Source of the DNA: CAYXOX01 sp964466745
GTDB taxonomy: Bacteria; Pseudomonadota; Alphaproteobacteria; Rhodobacterales; Rhodobacteraceae
DNA: 60,029 nucleotides
Direction: 5' to 3'
NCBI GenBank assembly: GCA_964466745.1
Contig: CAYXOX010000004.1
Location: 1-60,029, forward strand
A program made the position numbers and the translations under genes. Below are positions 51,643-59,959 of the stretch, piece after piece. Below the pieces are notes generated by a model. It was not told where the DNA came from, made no database searches, and saw only the letters and a program-made list of their open reading frames with translations. Position 1 is the first letter of the stretch; each line of letters opens with the position of its first letter.

Positions 51643-52523
51643 GCCGCTCCGACACCGGTCTGCGCACGGTGGGGCGCGAGCTGCTGCGCCGGCGCGGCTC
51701 CGCCCTCAGCATCGCCTTCCTTTCGCTCGTGGTATTCCTCGCGGTCTTCGCCGATTTCCTTGGCTTCAACGCCCTGCGCCTCGACATGCTGCGCGCGCTG
51801 GAAGGCCCGACGACCGATTACTGGTTCGGCACCGACGAGCTTGGCCGCGACATCCTCTCCCGCGTCGTCTACGGCGCGCGCACCTCCCTCGTCACCGCGG
51901 CCGGCGCCGTGCTGATCGCCGCGGCGGTGGGCATTCCCATGGGGCTCGTCGCCGGGTTCTTCGGAGGCTGGCGCGACGCGGTGCTGATGCGCACCGTCGA
52001 CGTGCTCCTGGCGCTGCCCGCGATCCTCTTCGCGATGGCGCTCATCGCCGTCTTCGGCCGCAGCCAGGGCGCCGCGCTGCTCGCGGTGGGCATCACGGGC
52101 ATCCCCGGCTTCGCGCGCATCGTGCGTGCCCAGGTGCTTTCGCTGCGCAAGCGCGATTTCGTGGAGGCTGTGGAGGCGTTCGGCGGCTCTTCCTCCTACA
52201 ACATGTTCCGCACGATCCTGCCGAACTCCTGGAACCAGATCCTCGTTCAGGTGGTCGTGTTGTCGTCCATCGCGATCCTCCTCGAGGCGGCGCTCGCCTT
52301 TCTCGGCGTGGGCGTGCCGCCGCCGACGCCGAGCTGGGGGGAAATGCTGCGCACGGGCAAGAGCTTCCTTCACGAAGCGCCCTACTACGCGGTGCTGCCC
52401 GGGGTGGTCCTGACCCTGACCATCCTGTCCTTCGACACCATCGGCCGCACGCTGACGGCGATTCTCGAAAAGAGCGAGGACGGCGGCACGGGCACGCGCG
52501 ATCTGGAGGGCCGCACGTCATGA
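51639..52523 (+). CDS. ABC importer permease, DppC type (second importer)
   Basis: 294 residues from GTG 51639. Membrane segments begin at SALSIAFLSLVVFLAVFADF. The DppC block FGTDELGRDILSRVVYGART and the EAA loop VEAFGGSSSYNMFRTILPNSWN are clear, with FLGVGVPPPTPSWGEML near the end. Here DppC precedes DppB, the reverse of the first importer at 13201-15056, which shows the two systems are not recent duplicates of each other. Confidence 0.9.
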   Translation: MSRSDTGLRTVGRELLRRRGSALSIAFLSLVVFLAVFADFLGFNALRLDMLRALEGPTTDYWFGTDELGRDILSRVVYGARTSLVTAAGAVLIAAAVGIPMGLVAGFFGGWRDAVLMRTVDVLLALPAILFAMALIAVFGRSQGAALLAVGITGIPGFARIVRAQVLSLRKRDFVEAVEAFGGSSSYNMFRTILPNSWNQILVQVVVLSSIAILLEAALAFLGVGVPPPTPSWGEMLRTGKSFLHEAPYYAVLPGVVLTLTILSFDTIGRTLTAILEKSEDGGTGTRDLEGRTS

Positions 52524-53467
52524 TGAGCTACGTGCTGCGGCGCCTCATGCAGATGATCCCCGTGGTGCTGATCGCCTCGCTGGGCATCTGGGCGATGATC
52601 TACGCCGTCCCCGGCGGCCCGGTCGGCGTGATCGTTGGCGAGAACGCCACCCCCGAGCAGGTGGCGGCCGCCCGCGCCGAGCTGGGGCTCGACCGGCCCA
52701 TCGCCGTGCAGTACCTCGAATGGCTCGGCGGTGCGCTGCGGGGCGATCTGGGCACCTCGATCCACAGCCGCGAGCCGGTGGCCAAGCTGATCGGCGAACG
52801 CCTGCCGGCCACGCTCCAGCTGGCCTTCATGGCCACCTTGATCGCCGTCGGTCTCGGCATCCCCATCGCCGTGGTCAGCGCGCTGCGCCCCGGCACCTGG
52901 ATCGACCGCGCCTTGAGCGGGTGGAATGCGCTCGCGCTCGGCGTGCCCACCTTCTGGCTCGGCATCCTGCTGATCCTGCTCTTCGCGGTGGAGCTGAGGA
53001 TCCTGCCCTCCGCCTCGCAGTATCACCCGCTCTGGCGTGACCCGATCGAGGCGCTGCGCCACCTGATCCTCCCCGCGCTCACGCTGGGGCTCTACGTTTC
53101 GGGCGTACTGGCGCGCTTCCTGCGGGCCTCCCTCGTCAGCCAGCTCAATGCCGACTACGTGCGCACGGCGCGCTCCAAGGGGCTGCCGGAGGGCCAGATC
53201 GTGCGTACCCACATCATGCGCAACGCCCTGCTTCCCTTCATCACCATCGTCGGCCTGATGATGGCCGTCTTCATCGGCGGTGCGGTGGTGACCGAGGCGG
53301 TCTTCACCTATCCCGGCCTCGGGCGGCTGCTGATCCAGGCGATCTCCACCCGCGACTACCCCCTAATCCAGGGCTGCATCGTGATCATCCTGATGATCTA
53401 CATCGCCATCAATCTCGCGGTCGACGTCCTCTACGCCTATGTCGACCCGCGCATCGAGTACGATTGA
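52520..53467 (+). CDS. ABC importer permease, DppB type (second importer)
   Basis: 315 residues from ATG 52520 (second ATG at 52523), overlapping the DppC stop. Six membrane segments starting YVLRRLMQMIPVVLIASLG. Conserved: LGLDRPIAVQYLEWLGGALRGDLG, the EAA loop DYVRTARSKGLPEGQIVRTHIMRN, and TYPGLGRLLIQAISTRDYPLIQG. Completes the importer; a dehydrogenase gene follows after 2 bases. Confidence 0.9.
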   Translation: MMSYVLRRLMQMIPVVLIASLGIWAMIYAVPGGPVGVIVGENATPEQVAAARAELGLDRPIAVQYLEWLGGALRGDLGTSIHSREPVAKLIGERLPATLQLAFMATLIAVGLGIPIAVVSALRPGTWIDRALSGWNALALGVPTFWLGILLILLFAVELRILPSASQYHPLWRDPIEALRHLILPALTLGLYVSGVLARFLRASLVSQLNADYVRTARSKGLPEGQIVRTHIMRNALLPFITIVGLMMAVFIGGAVVTEAVFTYPGLGRLLIQAISTRDYPLIQGCIVIILMIYIAINLAVDVLYAYVDPRIEYD

Positions 53468-53469
53468 CC

Positions 53470-54264
53470 ATGCCCGCCGAACCGCGCCCCCCCGGCCCCG
53501 CGCAGCTCTTCGATCTTACCGGGCGCACCGCGCTGGTGACGGGCGCCTCGCGCGGGATCGGCTGGCAGATCGCCCAGGCGCTGGCCGCCGCTGGCGCCCA
53601 TGTGGTGATGAACGCCCGCGCGCCCGAGGCGCTCGAGTCGCGGGCGGCGCAGATGGCCGGCTGGGGACTCTCGGCCGAGGCGGTGGCGGGCGATGTGGCC
53701 GCCGAGGGCATGGCGAGGGCGCTGGTCGACGGCGCGCTCGACCGGCACGGGCGGCTCGACATCCTCGTCAGCAACGTGGCCACCAGCGTGCGCAAGCCGT
53801 TCCTCGATCAGTGCGAGGCCGAGTTCGCGCGGGTGATCGACGTCGCGCTGACCGCGGGCTGGCGCCTTGCCCATGCCGCCGCGCCGGCCATGGCGGAGGC
53901 GGGATTCGGGCGAATGATCTTCATCTCCTCGATCAACGCCATTCTCGCACGGCCGGGTATCCACGGGTACGTGGCGGCGAAATCGGCGCTCGAGGGGCTC
54001 GTGCGCGCCCTCGCGGTGGAGCTTGCGCCCTCCGGCATCACCGCCAACGCCATCGCGCCGGGCTATTTCCTGACCGATGGAAACAAGGCGCTGCGCACCG
54101 AGCGCCCCGAGTTCGAGGGGCAGATCGCCGGGCGCATCCCGGCCGGCCGCTGGGGCCGCACCGAGGATCTCGCCGCCGCCGCCCTGGCCCTGGCCGCACC
54201 GGCCGCCGCCTACACCACCGGGACGGTGCAGGTGATCGACGGTGGCCTGACGGTCGCGCTCTGA
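53470..54264 (+). CDS. SDR-family oxidoreductase, gluconate-5-dehydrogenase-like
   Basis: 264 residues from ATG 53470; TTG 53464 overlapping the previous stop is an alternative. Starts with LFDLTGRTALVTGASRGIGW, typical of IdnO-like 2-/5-keto sugar acid reductases. The NNAG motif is LVSNVATSVR; Ser in IFISSINAI and Tyr-X3-Lys in HGYVAAKSALEG form the active site. It ends VQVIDGGLTVAL. Cytoplasmic NAD(P)-linked alcohol/ketone interconversion; next to a mannonate-dehydratase-like gene, so a uronate or aldonate is a sensible substrate. Confidence 0.87.
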   Translation: MPAEPRPPGPAQLFDLTGRTALVTGASRGIGWQIAQALAAAGAHVVMNARAPEALESRAAQMAGWGLSAEAVAGDVAAEGMARALVDGALDRHGRLDILVSNVATSVRKPFLDQCEAEFARVIDVALTAGWRLAHAAAPAMAEAGFGRMIFISSINAILARPGIHGYVAAKSALEGLVRALAVELAPSGITANAIAPGYFLTDGNKALRTERPEFEGQIAGRIPAGRWGRTEDLAAAALALAAPAAAYTTGTVQVIDGGLTVAL

Positions 54265-54276
54265 GGGAGATCGCCC

Positions 54277-55341
54277 ATGCGGCTCGCCATCCACGGGGTC
54301 CGGGAGCTGACCGACGAGCAGGCCGCCTTCGTCACCCAGCTCGGCATCGGGCACGTCAACCTCAACCAGTACTGGCCGAGCGTGGAGGGCGACGTGCTCA
54401 CGCTTGCCGATCTGCGCCGGCTGCGCGGGCGGGTGACGGCGCGCGGCCTCGAGGTGGGCGCGCTCGAGAACATCCCGGTGCGCTTCTACGACAAGATCAT
54501 GCTCGGCCTGCCGGGGCGGGAAGAGCAGCTTGCCCGCGTGCTCGAGACCGTGCGCAACATCGCTCGGGCGGGCATTCCCGTCTTCGGCTTCAACTTCATG
54601 CCCTCCGCGGTGTGGCGCACGAACCAGCCGCTCGACGCTGCGCCGTCCGCTCCGGTGGACCCGCGCCGCGCCACGCCCGAGCTGGCGGAGGATCAGTACG
54701 GCCTGCCGCCCGTCGGCCGCGGCGGGGCGGGGGTCTCCACCTTCGACTACGGGCTGGTGCGGGAGGCGCCCCCCGTCTTCGGCCGCGAGATCGGCGAGGA
54801 GGAGATGTGGGAGAACTTCACCTGGTTCATCCGCGCACTCATGCCGGTGGCCGAGGCGGAGGGCCTCAGGGTCGCGCTGCACCCCGACGATCCGGTGATC
54901 CCCACGCTGGGCGGCGTCGCGCGGCCCTTCCGCAGCTTCGAGGCCTTCGAGCGTGCCGTCGAGATCGCGGGCAGCCCGCTCTTCGGGCTCACCTTCTGCC
55001 TCGGCAACTGGGCGCTGATGGGCGAGGGCGCCATCGGACGCGCCATCGAGCGGTTCGGGCCGGAGGGCCGGTTGCATTACCTGCATTTCCAGGCGGTGCG
55101 CGGCACGGCCGAGCGCTTCGAGGAAACCTTCTTCGATGAAAGCCCGGTGTTCGAGCCGGTCCTCGAGGCGCTGATGGACATGCGCTACGATGGCCTTCTC
55201 GTGCCGGCCCATGCGCCTCTCATGGGCCCGGGCAGCGGCCCCTTCGAGGATCCGTGGGCGCAGGATCGGCAGGGGCTCTGCCACGCCGTGGGCTTCCTGC
55301 AGGGGCTCATCCGCGGGCTGGAACGGAGGCGGCGGGCATGA
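54277..55341 (+). CDS. Mannonate dehydratase (UxuA)-like TIM-barrel enzyme
   Basis: 354 residues, somewhat shorter than standard UxuA. Landmarks: HVNLNQYWPSVEGDVL, the segment ALENIPVRFYDKIMLG, NFMPSAVWRTNQP, the metal-binding RVALHPDDPVIPTLGG, LTFCLGNWALMGEG and HYLHFQAVRGTAERFEETF. The His, Cys and Asp ligands of the Mn/Fe site are thus present. UxuA dehydrates D-mannonate to 2-keto-3-deoxygluconate. The ribosome site GAGGGAG lies just before the ATG. Paired with the SDR and the importer it suggests use of a sugar acid or glycosylated compound. Confidence 0.82.
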   Translation: MRLAIHGVRELTDEQAAFVTQLGIGHVNLNQYWPSVEGDVLTLADLRRLRGRVTARGLEVGALENIPVRFYDKIMLGLPGREEQLARVLETVRNIARAGIPVFGFNFMPSAVWRTNQPLDAAPSAPVDPRRATPELAEDQYGLPPVGRGGAGVSTFDYGLVREAPPVFGREIGEEEMWENFTWFIRALMPVAEAEGLRVALHPDDPVIPTLGGVARPFRSFEAFERAVEIAGSPLFGLTFCLGNWALMGEGAIGRAIERFGPEGRLHYLHFQAVRGTAERFEETFFDESPVFEPVLEALMDMRYDGLLVPAHAPLMGPGSGPFEDPWAQDRQGLCHAVGFLQGLIRGLERRRRA

Positions 55342-56495
55342 CCGAGCTCGTGGGCATCGCCTGGGATCACCCGCGCGGCGTTGCCGGCCTCCGGGCCGTC
55401 GCCGAAAGGCTTGCCGCCGAAACGGGCATCTTCGTGCGCTGGGAGGTCCATTCGCTCGCCGAGTTCTCTGCGGCCTCCATCGGCGCTGTCGCGGCGAACT
55501 ACGATCTGGTGATCTACGATCATCCCTTCGTCGGGGACGTGGCCGCCGAGGGGGCGATGATCGATCTCGCGCAGCATCTGGACCCTGCGCTTCTCGCGAA
55601 CCTGCGGGGCGCTTGCGTGGGGCGCGGGCTCGATCTCTTCACCTGGGAGGGCGCGGTCTGGGGGCTGCCGGTGGATGCTGCGGTGCAGGTGGCGGCCTTC
55701 CGCCCCGATCTCTGCGCTCGGGCGGGCCTCAATGCACGGAGCCTGGCCGAGGCGCCGCTCGCGGAGGTGATCCGCCGGCTGGAGGCGGAGGGTCTGAGCC
55801 TCGCGATCTCCTTCACCAATGTCGGCAGCGTGATGTGCTTCTTCAGCTTCTGCACGCAGATGGGGGCACCTGCCTTCGCGCGGGCGGGCGAGATGGTGCC
55901 GCGCGCGGCCGGACGCAAGGCGCTGGACACGATGCGCCTGATCCTCGATGCCGCGCCGCCGGAGGTGCTCGACTGGGAATCGATCGGCTGCCTTGAGGCC
56001 ATGGCGCGCCGGGACGATCTCGCCTACTGCCCCTGCGTCTTCGGCTTCTCGGCCTACAGCATGGCCGCGTGGGGTGGGGCCGAGGGGCGGCTCCCGCTCG
56101 CCTTCACCGCGGGCCCCGTGCCGCCGGGCGGAAGCCGGGCGGCGGGGATCATCGGCGGCGCCGGCGTCGGTGTCTCCAGCGCCTGCGCCGCGCCTGCCGA
56201 AGCCGCCCGCTATGCCGCACGGCTGATGGGCGCCGACATCCAGATCGCCATGGGCCATGCCCTTGCCCAGCCCGGGCACCGCGCCGCCTGGATAGATCCG
56301 GGCCTCAACGCCGCCAGCCTCGATTTCTACGCCAACACGCTGGGCATCATGGACGCAGGCTACATTCGCCCCCGCTGGCGCGGCTGGGTTCCGCGGCAGG
56401 ATGCGGCGGGGCAAGCGCTGGAGCGGCACCTGCGCGCGGGCAGTGCCGCGGACACGATCCTCGACGAGCTCGAAGCCATCTTTCTTGCGGGCTGA
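55338..56495 (+). CDS. Family-1 solute-binding-protein homologue without signal peptide
   Basis: 385 residues from ATG 55338, overlapping the preceding stop (ATGA). It looks like an extracellular solute-binding protein of the maltose/spermidine class (GIAWDHPRGVAGLRAVAERL, VIYDHPFVGDVAAEGAMIDL, WGLPVDAAVQVAAFRPDL, GIIGGAGVGVSSACAAPAEA). The N-terminus is immediately the mature fold: no basic start, no hydrophobic stretch, no twin arginine, and no usable start upstream. It therefore should stay in the cytoplasm, an unusual setting that suggests a sensor or an enzyme-like role. Last gene of the operon; convergent with the VOC gene. Confidence 0.72.
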   Translation: MTELVGIAWDHPRGVAGLRAVAERLAAETGIFVRWEVHSLAEFSAASIGAVAANYDLVIYDHPFVGDVAAEGAMIDLAQHLDPALLANLRGACVGRGLDLFTWEGAVWGLPVDAAVQVAAFRPDLCARAGLNARSLAEAPLAEVIRRLEAEGLSLAISFTNVGSVMCFFSFCTQMGAPAFARAGEMVPRAAGRKALDTMRLILDAAPPEVLDWESIGCLEAMARRDDLAYCPCVFGFSAYSMAAWGGAEGRLPLAFTAGPVPPGGSRAAGIIGGAGVGVSSACAAPAEAARYAARLMGADIQIAMGHALAQPGHRAAWIDPGLNAASLDFYANTLGIMDAGYIRPRWRGWVPRQDAAGQALERHLRAGSAADTILDELEAIFLAG

Positions 56496-56525
56496 CGGTG
56501 CCCGGTGCCGCCCGCCCGGCGGCGA

Positions 56526-57413
56526 TCAGGCGGCCTCGAACAGCCAGCTTCCCCGCCCCAGAGCGGCGCCGAAGGGCAGGGCGAGGCCATCGCCGGAGGC
56601 GCGCGGAGGCATATCCGCCTCCTCGGCCCGCCGCCGTATCGCGTCGAGATCGTCGACCGCGATGCGCACGGCCGCCATGGCGGGGCGCCCGGTTTCCACC
56701 GGCTCGCCGACAAGCGCCTCCGCCGCGGCCTCGGGAAGGAACTCCACCGCGCCGCGTGCAAGCTGAAGGCGGTATCCGTCCCGCCAGGGCGAGGCGGACA
56801 GACCGAGAAAGCGGGCGAAGCGCCCGGCGGCCTCTTCCGGGTCGGGTGCCGAGATCACGAGCGCCGCGAGCCGGCGCGCGCCGTTGTCATGGGCTGTCCA
56901 GCGCGGCTGCCACATGGCGGCCTCCGTGCCGTGGGTCACGAGCTGCACGCGGCCCTCGGGCATGGTGCCGGCCACCAGCCGGGCCACGGTGAACTGCGCC
57001 GGCACCGGGCCCGCGGGCGTCTCAACGTCGCGGGTCATGTGCACGAGGGGCCGCATCGCGTGCCCGCCCGACGCAAGCGCGGCGTGCCTTTCGGCGGCAT
57101 CGGCAACGCCGAAGGCGGCGAGGTGCAGCCCCGCGCGCCGCTCCAGCGCGGCGCGGAACTCCAGCCCGATCGGCGTGTCGGCGGTGTGCACGAGGAACTC
57201 CAGGTAGCCCTCCGGCAGCATCACGCAGATGTTCGCGGTGCCCGTGGGCGTGGGAGCCCCGGTGGCCGGATCGGGCACCGTCTGGACCGAGTAGGGCGTG
57301 ACGGTGAAGCCGAGCGCGCCCAGTGCCGCCGCGGCGCTGTCCTGGTCGGCCACGAAATGGGCGGTGTGATCGAGGTAGACGTCGCCTGGCGGCGGGGTGT
57401 TGCGGCTTGCCAT
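56526..57413 (-). CDS. VOC/glyoxalase-3-like domain protein
   Basis: 295 residues from ATG 57413; the frame upstream is low-complexity shadow. Two vicinal-oxygen-chelate modules: DHTAHFVADQDSAAAALGALGF at the start and a second from about residue 195 (RLAALVISAPDPEEAAGRFA). The metal His residues of the first module are in YLDHTAHF and near HLAAFGV. Similar proteins are annotated glyoxalase-like; substrate unknown. It is separated from pgk by about 136 bases and from the preceding operon by a 30-base convergent gap. Confidence 0.75.
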   Translation of the reverse strand: MASRNTPPPGDVYLDHTAHFVADQDSAAAALGALGFTVTPYSVQTVPDPATGAPTPTGTANICVMLPEGYLEFLVHTADTPIGLEFRAALERRAGLHLAAFGVADAAERHAALASGGHAMRPLVHMTRDVETPAGPVPAQFTVARLVAGTMPEGRVQLVTHGTEAAMWQPRWTAHDNGARRLAALVISAPDPEEAAGRFARFLGLSASPWRDGYRLQLARGAVEFLPEAAAEALVGEPVETGRPAMAAVRIAVDDLDAIRRRAEEADMPPRASGDGLALPFGAALGRGSWLFEAA

Positions 57414-57498
57414 GCCGGTTATCCTTCCTGCGGGTTTCGGTTGAAGCGGACCGCGCGCCGGGGCGCCGGCGCAGGCCGTGCGCCCGTGTGGCGAGCGT

Positions 57499-57517
57499 GC
57501 CCGGCGGCGTGCCGGGC
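57499..57517 (-). terminator. Hairpin downstream of pgk, possible terminator
   Basis: GCCCGGC pairs perfectly with GCCGGGC across 5 bases, 33 bases after the pgk stop. There is no U tract; a Rho-dependent or stabilising role is possible. Confidence 0.3.
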
Positions 57518-57549
57518 GCTCCGGGCCGCTCCCGGCGCTCGTGTCGCCG

Positions 57550-58743
57550 TCATCCGCCGAGCGCGGCGACGCCGGGCAGGGTCTTTCCCTCCATCCACTC
57601 GAGGAAGGCACCGCCGGCCGTTGAAACATAGGTGAAATCCCCGGCCACACCGGCGGCGTGGAGCGCGGCGACAGTGTCCCCTCCGCCGGCCACCGATACG
57701 AGCGTGCCGGCGCGCGTCGCGCGGGCCGCCTCCCGCGCTGCCGAGACGGTGGCGGCATCGAAGGGCGGCAGCTCGAACGCGCCCAGCGGGCCGTTCCAGA
57801 TCAGCGTGCGCGCCCGGCCGAGAACGGCGGCGATGCGCGCCACCGTCGCCGGGCCCGCATCGAGGATCATCGAATCCTCCGGGCAGGTGTTGGCCGGAAC
57901 CGTCTCGTTGGGTGCATGCGCCTCGAAGGCCCGCGCCACCACCACGTCCTCGGGCAGCAGGATCTCGCATCCCAGTTCGGCCGCCTTCGCCATGATCTCC
58001 CGGGCGGTGCCGGTCATCTCGTGTTCGGCCAGCGAGATGCCCACGTCGTAGCCCCGCGCGGCGAGGAAGGTATTGGCCATCCCGCCGCCGATCACGAGGT
58101 GATCCACGCGCTCCACGAGGTTCGAAAGCAGATCCAGCTTGGTCGAAACCTTGGCACCGCCCACCACCGCAACCACCGGGCGTTCGGGATCGCCGAGCGC
58201 CCGCTCCAGCGCGGAAAGCTCCTCGGCCATCAGCCGCCCGGCCGCGGCGGGCAGAAGATGCGCCACGCCCTCGGTGGAGGCGTGGGCGCGGTGCGCCGCG
58301 GAGAACGCGTCGTTGACGTAGATCTCGCCGACCCGCGCGAGGGCCCGGGCGAAATCCGGGTCGTTGTCGGTTTCCTCGGCGTGAAAGCGGGTGTTCTCGA
58401 GGAGCAGGATTTCTCCGTCCCCGAGGTCCCTGGCCGCCGCCTCGGCCTCGGGGCCGATGCAGGTCGGGCAGAAGCGCACCGGTGCCCCCATTGCCTCGGT
58501 GAGCGCCGGCAACAGCCGCTCGAGCGACATCTCGGGCACGGCCTTGCCCTTGGGACGCCCGAAATGCGCCAGCAGGACCGGGCGCCCGCCGGCGGCGAGG
58601 ATGTCCTTCACGGTGGGCACGACCCTGTCGATCCGGGTGGTGTCGGTCACCCGCTCGCCCTCCATCGGCACGTTGATGTCCACCCGGACAAGGACGCGCC
58701 TGCCCGCCAACTCGATGTCGTCCAGCGTTTTCCAGCCCATCAT
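57550..58743 (-). CDS. pgk: Phosphoglycerate kinase
   Basis: 397 residues, standard length. Starts MMGWKTLDDIELAGRRVLVRVDINVP (two ATGs; AGGAG upstream fits either, slightly better the second at 58740). Substrate and nucleotide motifs are RIDRVVPTVKDILAAGG, LLAHFGRPKGK, LLENTRFHAEE, NDAFSAAHRAHAST, VVGGAKVSTK, GPLGAFELPPFD and VAGGGDTVAAL. It converts 1,3-bisphosphoglycerate and ADP to 3-phosphoglycerate and ATP in glycolysis. Core gene, divergent from the cyclophilins. Confidence 0.97.
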   Translation of the reverse strand: MMGWKTLDDIELAGRRVLVRVDINVPMEGERVTDTTRIDRVVPTVKDILAAGGRPVLLAHFGRPKGKAVPEMSLERLLPALTEAMGAPVRFCPTCIGPEAEAAARDLGDGEILLLENTRFHAEETDNDPDFARALARVGEIYVNDAFSAAHRAHASTEGVAHLLPAAAGRLMAEELSALERALGDPERPVVAVVGGAKVSTKLDLLSNLVERVDHLVIGGGMANTFLAARGYDVGISLAEHEMTGTAREIMAKAAELGCEILLPEDVVVARAFEAHAPNETVPANTCPEDSMILDAGPATVARIAAVLGRARTLIWNGPLGAFELPPFDAATVSAAREAARATRAGTLVSVAGGGDTVAALHAAGVAGDFTYVSTAGGAFLEWMEGKTLPGVAALGG

Positions 58744-58848
58744 CGGTCTCCTTTTCCCGGGCCCCGGGATACGCGCCTTGGCTTCGGCCCGCCAGCCTCT
58801 TACCGTCCGGCGCGCGGGCGATGGCCCGGGCAGGCACAAGGAGGCACC

Positions 58849-59355
58849 ATGGCCGAGATCAAGGATCCCGAGAACACCATCCTGATGCAACTCAAGGACG
58901 GAACCGTGACGATCGAGCTCATGCCCGATGTCGCGCCGCTCCACACCAACCGGATGAAGGAGCTGGCCCGCGCGGGGGAATACGACAACGTCGTCTTCCA
59001 CCGGGTGATCGAGGGCTTCATGGCGCAGACGGGCGACGTGGCCCACGGTGACGCGGAGGACGGGTTCGACCTGCGCCGCGCCGGCACCGGCGGGTCCGGC
59101 CTGCCCGATCTGCCGGCGGAGTTCTCCAAGCTGCCCCATGATCGCGGCACGCTGGGCGCGGCACGCTCCGCCAATCCCGACAGCGCGAACTCGCAGTTCT
59201 TCATCAACTTCGCCGACAATCACTTCCTGAACGGGCAGTATACCGTCTACGGGCGGGTCATCGCGGGGATGGAGCATGTGGACGCCATCACCCGGGGCGA
59301 GCCCCCCGCGAACCCCGACAGGATGATCAGCGTGAAGGTGGCCGCCGATGGCTGA
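58849..59355 (+). CDS. ppiB: Cytoplasmic cyclophilin-type peptidyl-prolyl cis-trans isomerase
   Basis: 168 residues from ATG 58849, with AAGGAGG upstream. Cyclophilin core: NVVFHRVIEGFMAQTGD (catalytic Arg, Phe, Met and Gln), GTLGAARSANPDSANSQFFINF and YTVYGRVIAGMEHVDAI. No signal peptide, so cytoplasmic folding helper. Divergent from pgk, an arrangement I associate with Rhodobacterales. Its stop overlaps the next start by 8 bases. Confidence 0.95.
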   Translation: MAEIKDPENTILMQLKDGTVTIELMPDVAPLHTNRMKELARAGEYDNVVFHRVIEGFMAQTGDVAHGDAEDGFDLRRAGTGGSGLPDLPAEFSKLPHDRGTLGAARSANPDSANSQFFINFADNHFLNGQYTVYGRVIAGMEHVDAITRGEPPANPDRMISVKVAADG

Positions 59356-59959
59356 GCGGATGGCTCCCCCTGCACACCCCGGCTCCCCGCGGGGCCCGCG
59401 CGCCGCGCGCCTCGCACTTGCCGGGGCCCTGGCCGCGGCCTTGGGGGGCCAGGCGGCGCTCGCGGCCGGGCTCGAGATCGACATAACGGGCGAGGCCGAA
59501 GGGACCGTGGTGATCGACCTTCTCGAGGATGTGGCCCCGCAGCACGTGGAGCGCATCACCGCGCTCGCCGCCGGGGGCCTTTACGATTCGGTCGTCTTCC
59601 ACCGCGTGATCGAGGGCTTCATGGCCCAGACGGGCGACGTGGAATTCGGCCGCATGGGCCAGGACATGCGGATGGCCGGCCGCGGCGGTTCGGATCTGCC
59701 GGACCTGCCGGCCGAGTTTTCCGACATTCCCTTCGGGCGCGGGGTCGTGGGCATGGCCCGCGCCCAGAGCCCCGACAGCGCGAACTCCCAGTTCTTCATC
59801 ATGTTCGCGCCCGCCCCGCATCTCGACGGGCTCTACACCGTCGTGGGCCGGGTCACCGAGGGCATGGAGGTGGTGGATGCCATCCGCCGCGGCGCCGGCC
59901 CTTCGGGCGCCGTGACGGGGCGCCCCGACATGATGGCGGAGGTGCGCGTGACCCCTTGA
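59348..59959 (+). CDS. ppiA: Exported cyclophilin-type peptidyl-prolyl cis-trans isomerase
   Basis: 203 residues. ATG 59348 overlaps the ppiB-like stop; ATG 59360 is an alternative. A signal peptide (RLALAGALAAALGGQAALAA) precedes the cyclophilin domain with the same active-site block VVFHRVIEGFMAQTGD and SPDSANSQFFIMFAPAPHLDG. It would act in the periplasm, making a coupled cytoplasmic/periplasmic pair. The last 70 bases of the window after it hold nothing I can assign. Confidence 0.93.
   Translation: MAERMAPPAHPGSPRGPRAARLALAGALAAALGGQAALAAGLEIDITGEAEGTVVIDLLEDVAPQHVERITALAAGGLYDSVVFHRVIEGFMAQTGDVEFGRMGQDMRMAGRGGSDLPDLPAEFSDIPFGRGVVGMARAQSPDSANSQFFIMFAPAPHLDGLYTVVGRVTEGMEVVDAIRRGAGPSGAVTGRPDMMAEVRVTP

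Noticed and set aside
53437..55284. 615-residue minus-strand frame, and the 566-residue plus-strand frame at 53439-55139
   Set aside because: Both overlap the SDR and UxuA-like genes and have no recognisable domain; shadow frames.
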